A stretch of 10,117 nucleotides of DNA, from contig JACPOX010000127.1 in NCBI GenBank assembly GCA_016191305.1, positions 1 through 10,117 on the forward strand, given 5' to 3'. Numbering within the stretch: position 1 is the first letter of the stretch; each line of letters begins with the position of its first letter. The notes beneath the pieces were generated by a model, which worked only from the letters and a program-made list of their open reading frames with translations, did not search any database and was not told the origin of the DNA. Of the stretch, positions 6,995 through 10,117 are shown in pieces. Source of the stretch: Legionella longbeachae (GTDB lineage: Bacteria > Pseudomonadota > Gammaproteobacteria > Legionellales > Legionellaceae). Made by a program: the position numbers and the translations under genes.

Positions 6995-8479
6995 TCAAGT
7001 GAAATAAGTATTTGTCCAAGTTTTAGCAATACTCTCCTGTGCTTTAATATTTTTATTGGGGTAATCTTCGCGAAAGTGGCCACCACGTGATTCTCGTCTG
7101 GTGAGAGCGGCTCTTACAATTAATTCAGCATTAAGGATAATGTTTCTTAATTCAAGAAAATCACGAGTAATACAATGCTTCCAATAATACTCTTCAATTA
7201 TTTTTTTTCTCTTCATTATTAATTGTAGTAGATCTTCAAGGCCTGCTTCAGTACGAACTATTCCTGCATAAGAAGTCATTTCTCCTCTTAAGCCACGCCA
7301 TTGAGCATTAATTTGGCTAGCACGTCGTGCATTGACCTCTCTGGGCGCACTCCAGTTAGGAATATGTTCTGTATATTTCCATGGCGAAGAGATATCTTTT
7401 AAGGTACATCGTGCGGCATTCGCACCCATGACTAGGGCTTCAAGCAAAGAGTTGCTCGCTAGACGATTCGCTCCATGTAAACCTGTAAAGGCAACCTCAC
7501 CTATAGCGTAAAGACGTTTTAAATCGGTGCGACCATCAATATCTGTAAGTACTCCGCCACATTGATAATGTGCAGCGGGAACTACTGGAATCATATCTTG
7601 GCTCATATCGATGCCAATGGATAATAAAGTGGTGTAAATCTGCGGAAAACGTTTTTTGAGAAAATCTTTAGATTGATGGGTAATATCAAGATAAACATAT
7701 CCTTTTTGACTATGCTCAATTTCATTAAAAATGGCGCGAGCAACTACATCTCGAGTAGCAAGTTCCATTTGGTTTGGTGCATATTTTTTCATGAAACGCG
7801 CACCAGTTTCCGCATCTTTAAGTAAGCCACCTTCACCACGTACTGCTTCGGAAATGAGGAAGTTATTTAAAGAATGGTGATGCAATAGAGTAGGGTGAAA
7901 TTGATAAAACTCCATGTTACCAACACGTGCCCCAGCTCTATAAGCCATTGCAACTCCATCGCCGGTGGCGACCATTGGATTGGTAGTGTATCTATAAGTT
8001 TTACCGGCACCGCCAGTAGCTAGGATCACACAGTTTGCAAGGAAAGTATGGATAAAACCGGTTTGATCACCACAATTGAAAATACGCCGGTGCGAATGTC
8101 CGCCTTCTTGCGCAAGATTAAAATTTCCTTTGCTATCTTGTTTAAATCGAACCTTGTATTGGCTCAGTTGCTTTATAGTTTCTGGGCCTTGGCGAATAAT
8201 AAATTCTACAGCGGGTAGATAACACAGCCCATCACCGGCAGCCAACGTATCATTAATATGAGATTCAAGCGAGTCTTCAACAGACTGGACAGAAGCGATA
8301 CCACCTTGAGCATAACGGCTATTGCACTCAATAGCCTCAGCTTTACTAATTAGGGCAATTTTTAAATGGGGTTGCAGACTTAGGAGCTGCAGACAGTATT
8401 GTAATCCCGCCAGACCTGTACCGATAACAAGAACGTCAAACTCAAAAGTTTGTCCCTGTTGCGATAGAGTGTCATTCAT
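6995..8479 (-). CDS. nadB: L-aspartate oxidase with internal deletion in the FAD-binding domain; probably inactive
   Basis: Family role: NadB oxidises L-aspartate to iminoaspartate with FAD, first step of de novo NAD synthesis. The frame is open over 494 residues. Present: GTGLAG FAD motif (20-25), RYAQGGIA (55-62), EGGHSHRR (125-132), the ILATGGAGK strand (152-160), FHPT (194-197), EAVRGEGG (211-218), HYQCGG (304-309), GLHGANRLASNSLLEAL (333-349) and the helical C-terminal domain with TRRESRGGHF. Missing: after GDQTGFIHTFL the protein goes directly to ANCVILATGG. In E. coli NadB (540 residues, from memory) about 50 residues separate TGREVETTL from AKAVVLATGG; they form a helix and the beta-strands that complete the FAD domain. 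The junction lies near 8038. No stop or frameshift is seen, but the fold is unlikely to bind FAD. The start overlaps the purB stop as ATGA, with AAGG eight bases upstream. Confidence 0.93.
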   Translation of the reverse strand: MNDTLSQQGQTFEFDVLVIGTGLAGLQYCLQLLSLQPHLKIALISKAEAIECNSRYAQGGIASVQSVEDSLESHINDTLAAGDGLCYLPAVEFIIRQGPETIKQLSQYKVRFKQDSKGNFNLAQEGGHSHRRIFNCGDQTGFIHTFLANCVILATGGAGKTYRYTTNPMVATGDGVAMAYRAGARVGNMEFYQFHPTLLHHHSLNNFLISEAVRGEGGLLKDAETGARFMKKYAPNQMELATRDVVARAIFNEIEHSQKGYVYLDITHQSKDFLKKRFPQIYTTLLSIGIDMSQDMIPVVPAAHYQCGGVLTDIDGRTDLKRLYAIGEVAFTGLHGANRLASNSLLEALVMGANAARCTLKDISSPWKYTEHIPNWSAPREVNARRASQINAQWRGLRGEMTSYAGIVRTEAGLEDLLQLIMKRKKIIEEYYWKHCITRDFLELRNIILNAELIVRAALTRRESRGGHFREDYPNKNIKAQESIAKTWTNTYFT

Positions 8480-9846
8480 AGGAAAGCCTTTACTAATTGA
8501 GTTGCCATGCCAGTATAATTTTCTGGTTTCAGTTTGAGTAATTGTTCTTTGGCTTCTTCCGGGATCGACAGCTTTTTAATGAATTGTTTAAGACTTTCCT
8601 CATCAATTCCCTGACCACGGGTCAGTGTTTTTAATTGATCATATGCATCAGGTACATTATAACGACGCATCATAGTTTGCACGGCTTCCGCCAACACTTC
8701 CCAGTTTGATTTTAAATCTTCCTCTAGAGCAGATTTGTTGATTTGTAATTTATCATTACCCTTGGCGAGAGAAAGATAGGCAATCAGGCTATAAGAAAAT
8801 GCCATACCTAAATTACGCAATACGGTGGAATCAGTTAAATCCCGTTGTAATCTAGATTGAGTTAGTTTATTGGCAAAATGAATGAACAAAGCATTAGCCA
8901 TTCCTAAATTTCCTTCGGCGTTTTCAAAGTCAATCGGATTAACTTTATGAGGCATAGTTGAAGAGCCGACTTCTTCTGCTATGGTTTTTTGTTTAAAGTA
9001 GCCAAGAGATATATAGCTCCATATGTCCTGAGTGTAATCTAACAAAATATTATTAATGCGTACCATAATTTGTGATACTTCCGCCAAACCATCGTGAGGC
9101 TCGATTTGCGTGGTATAAGCGTTGAAGGATAAACCTAATGAGGTTACAAAATTAGAGCAGTGTTTACGCCAATCTACTTCTGGATAAGAAATGACATGGG
9201 CATTATAGTTGCCGACTGCACCATTGAATTTTCCAGGAATCAATACTTCTGCTAATTGTTGTTGTGGTCTTTTGAGTCGAGCAACAAAATTAACTAGCTC
9301 TTTGCCCATGGTTGTTGGTGTTGCTGGTTGACCATGAGTTCTTCCCAACATAGCTACGTCAGCATGCTGTTTTCCAAGAAGCGTAATGCCACCCATGATT
9401 TCAGCTAAGGTTGGTTGAATGACCTGGGCAATCGCTTGTTTTACCATTAAAGCATAAGCTAAATTATTAATGTCTTCTGAAGTACAGGCAAAATGAATGA
9501 AGGAAGTAATAGATTTCAGACTAGGGTTATGCTGAAATTTATCTTTTAGATAATATTCGATTGCTTTGACATCATGGTTTGTTTGTTTTTCGAATGCTTT
9601 GATTTTTACCGCTTCATTTTCATCAAACTGGGCAATGATCGCATCTAGAAAATCTTGAGTTTCCTTATCTAGTTTGGGAACTTCAGAAATAGTGTTATTG
9701 GCTGCTAAAGATTCCAGCCAACGAATTTCTACAGTCAGACGATAATAAATTAAAGCAAATTCACTAAAATAGGGACTTAGAGCCCGTGTTTTATGGATAT
9801 AACGTCCGTCAATTGGCGAGATGGCGTTTAAAGCGGAAAGAGTCAT
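8476..9846 (-). CDS. purB: Adenylosuccinate lyase
   Basis: PurB cleaves SAICAR to AICAR and adenylosuccinate to AMP, releasing fumarate each time; it acts twice in purine synthesis in the cytosol as a tetramer. The protein has 456 residues, the same length as E. coli PurB (from memory), and aligns along its whole length: SPIDGRY near the N-terminus, TNHDVKA (89-95), TSEDINN (122-128), the catalytic-histidine motif RTHGQPATP (169-177, H171), and the fumarase/aspartase signature GSSTMPHKVNP (294-304) with the catalytic serine S295 or S296 in its flexible loop. No deletion is seen, unlike its neighbour. The start is ATG 9846, with a modest AGGG ten bases before it. It is the first gene of the minus-strand purB-nadB-nadA cluster and overlaps nadB by four bases, suggesting translational coupling. 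Confidence 0.96.
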   Translation of the reverse strand: MTLSALNAISPIDGRYIHKTRALSPYFSEFALIYYRLTVEIRWLESLAANNTISEVPKLDKETQDFLDAIIAQFDENEAVKIKAFEKQTNHDVKAIEYYLKDKFQHNPSLKSITSFIHFACTSEDINNLAYALMVKQAIAQVIQPTLAEIMGGITLLGKQHADVAMLGRTHGQPATPTTMGKELVNFVARLKRPQQQLAEVLIPGKFNGAVGNYNAHVISYPEVDWRKHCSNFVTSLGLSFNAYTTQIEPHDGLAEVSQIMVRINNILLDYTQDIWSYISLGYFKQKTIAEEVGSSTMPHKVNPIDFENAEGNLGMANALFIHFANKLTQSRLQRDLTDSTVLRNLGMAFSYSLIAYLSLAKGNDKLQINKSALEEDLKSNWEVLAEAVQTMMRRYNVPDAYDQLKTLTRGQGIDEESLKQFIKKLSIPEEAKEQLLKLKPENYTGMATQLVKAFL

Positions 9847-9878
9847 AAGTAGCTAGCCCTAATGAGAATGCGTATATG

Positions 9879-9908
9879 ATATTAGATGCGAGGCCAGTTG
9901 TGAATTAA
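9879..9908 (-). promoter_or_regulatory. Possible promoter of the purB-nadB-nadA cluster
   Basis: On the minus strand TAATAT (9884-9879) is an acceptable -10 box, which would give a leader of about 26 bases before the purB ATG. The sequence 18 bases upstream (TTAATT, 9908-9903) is a poor -35. The gap between the divergent purB and transporter genes is 149 bases, so a promoter is expected here; this is only the best candidate I could find. Confidence 0.25.
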
Positions 9909-9930
9909 AGTAGAAAATTTTATATGGAAA

Positions 9931-9961
9931 TTGATATTTTTTTAGAACATTTGAGTATAAT
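9931..9961 (+). promoter_or_regulatory. Possible promoter of the SulP-type transporter gene
   Basis: A perfect TATAAT (9956-9961) is preceded by TTGATA (9931-9936), 19 bases away, which is longer than the preferred 17. A start near 9968 would give a leader of about 28 bases before the ATG at 9996. Confidence 0.45.
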
Positions 9962-9995
9962 GGCGACAAAGGATAACTAAGTAAGTGACAATTCT

Positions 9996-10117
9996 ATGAA
10001 AACTATCATCGAATCATATCGGGCGGGTTTATTTCAAAAGAAATATTGGTTACAAAATATAATCGCTGGAATTATTGTTGGAGTGGTTGCATTACCTTTA
10101 GCTATGGCTTTTGCTAT
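9996..10117 (+). CDS. SulP-family anion transporter, N-terminus only (runs off window)
   Basis: Forty codons plus two bases are visible. The translation starts MKTIIESYRAGLFQKKYW and continues with the hydrophobic segment IIAGIIVGVVALPLAMAFAI. GxxVGVVALPLAMAFAI is the conserved first membrane segment of SulP (SLC26-like) carriers, which move sulfate, bicarbonate or other anions across the inner membrane; the substrate cannot be told from this fragment. ATG 9996 is the only likely start, because an in-frame TAA lies at 9978. The ribosome-binding site is weak (AGTGA, about eight bases upstream). It is divergent from purB and probably unrelated to it in function. Confidence 0.82.
   Translation, partial: MKTIIESYRAGLFQKKYWLQNIIAGIIVGVVALPLAMAFA

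Noticed and set aside
8322..8537. Plus-strand frame opposite the purB-nadB junction
   Set aside because: It lies antisense to two well-supported genes and has no family features.

Overview
The window looks like chromosomal DNA of a Legionella-type gammaproteobacterium. The support is A+T-rich coding DNA, E. coli-like housekeeping proteins, short G+C-rich dispersed palindromes between genes, and one lineage-type hypothetical gene with features seen in secreted effectors. The genus is an inference from these traits, not a database match.

Left part, plus strand (1-3690): the end of aceE (pyruvate dehydrogenase E1), aceF (E2, two lipoyl domains) and lpd (E3) form the pyruvate dehydrogenase operon. 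A G+C-rich palindromic element (511-615) lies between aceE and aceF. The lpd frame is open, but about 19 residues are missing right after the first redox-active cysteine, so the CxxxxC disulfide cannot form.

Middle (3691-5510): a 74-base inverted-repeat element, then rimI (N-acetyltransferase for ribosomal protein S18), then a 296-residue protein of unknown function, then a tRNA-Leu(CAA) gene on the minus strand with its own promoter.

Right part, minus strand (5625-9846): purB -> nadB -> nadA, transcribed right to left. purB and nadB overlap by four bases (ATGA) and nadB and nadA are 26 bases apart, so they probably form one operon. PurB makes AMP and fumarate. NadB and NadA together turn aspartate into quinolinate for NAD. 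nadB also has an open frame but lacks about 50 residues from its FAD-binding domain. Beyond purB, a divergent gene for a SulP-type anion transporter begins at 9996 and runs off the window.

The most notable point is that two flavoprotein genes about 4 kb apart both carry clean in-frame deletions in the FAD-binding domain, in segments needed for function. Either the strain has lost both activities (with a second lpd copy elsewhere, or salvage of NAD precursors from a host), or the sequence has been altered or misassembled. I see no CRISPR array, insertion sequence or phage gene.
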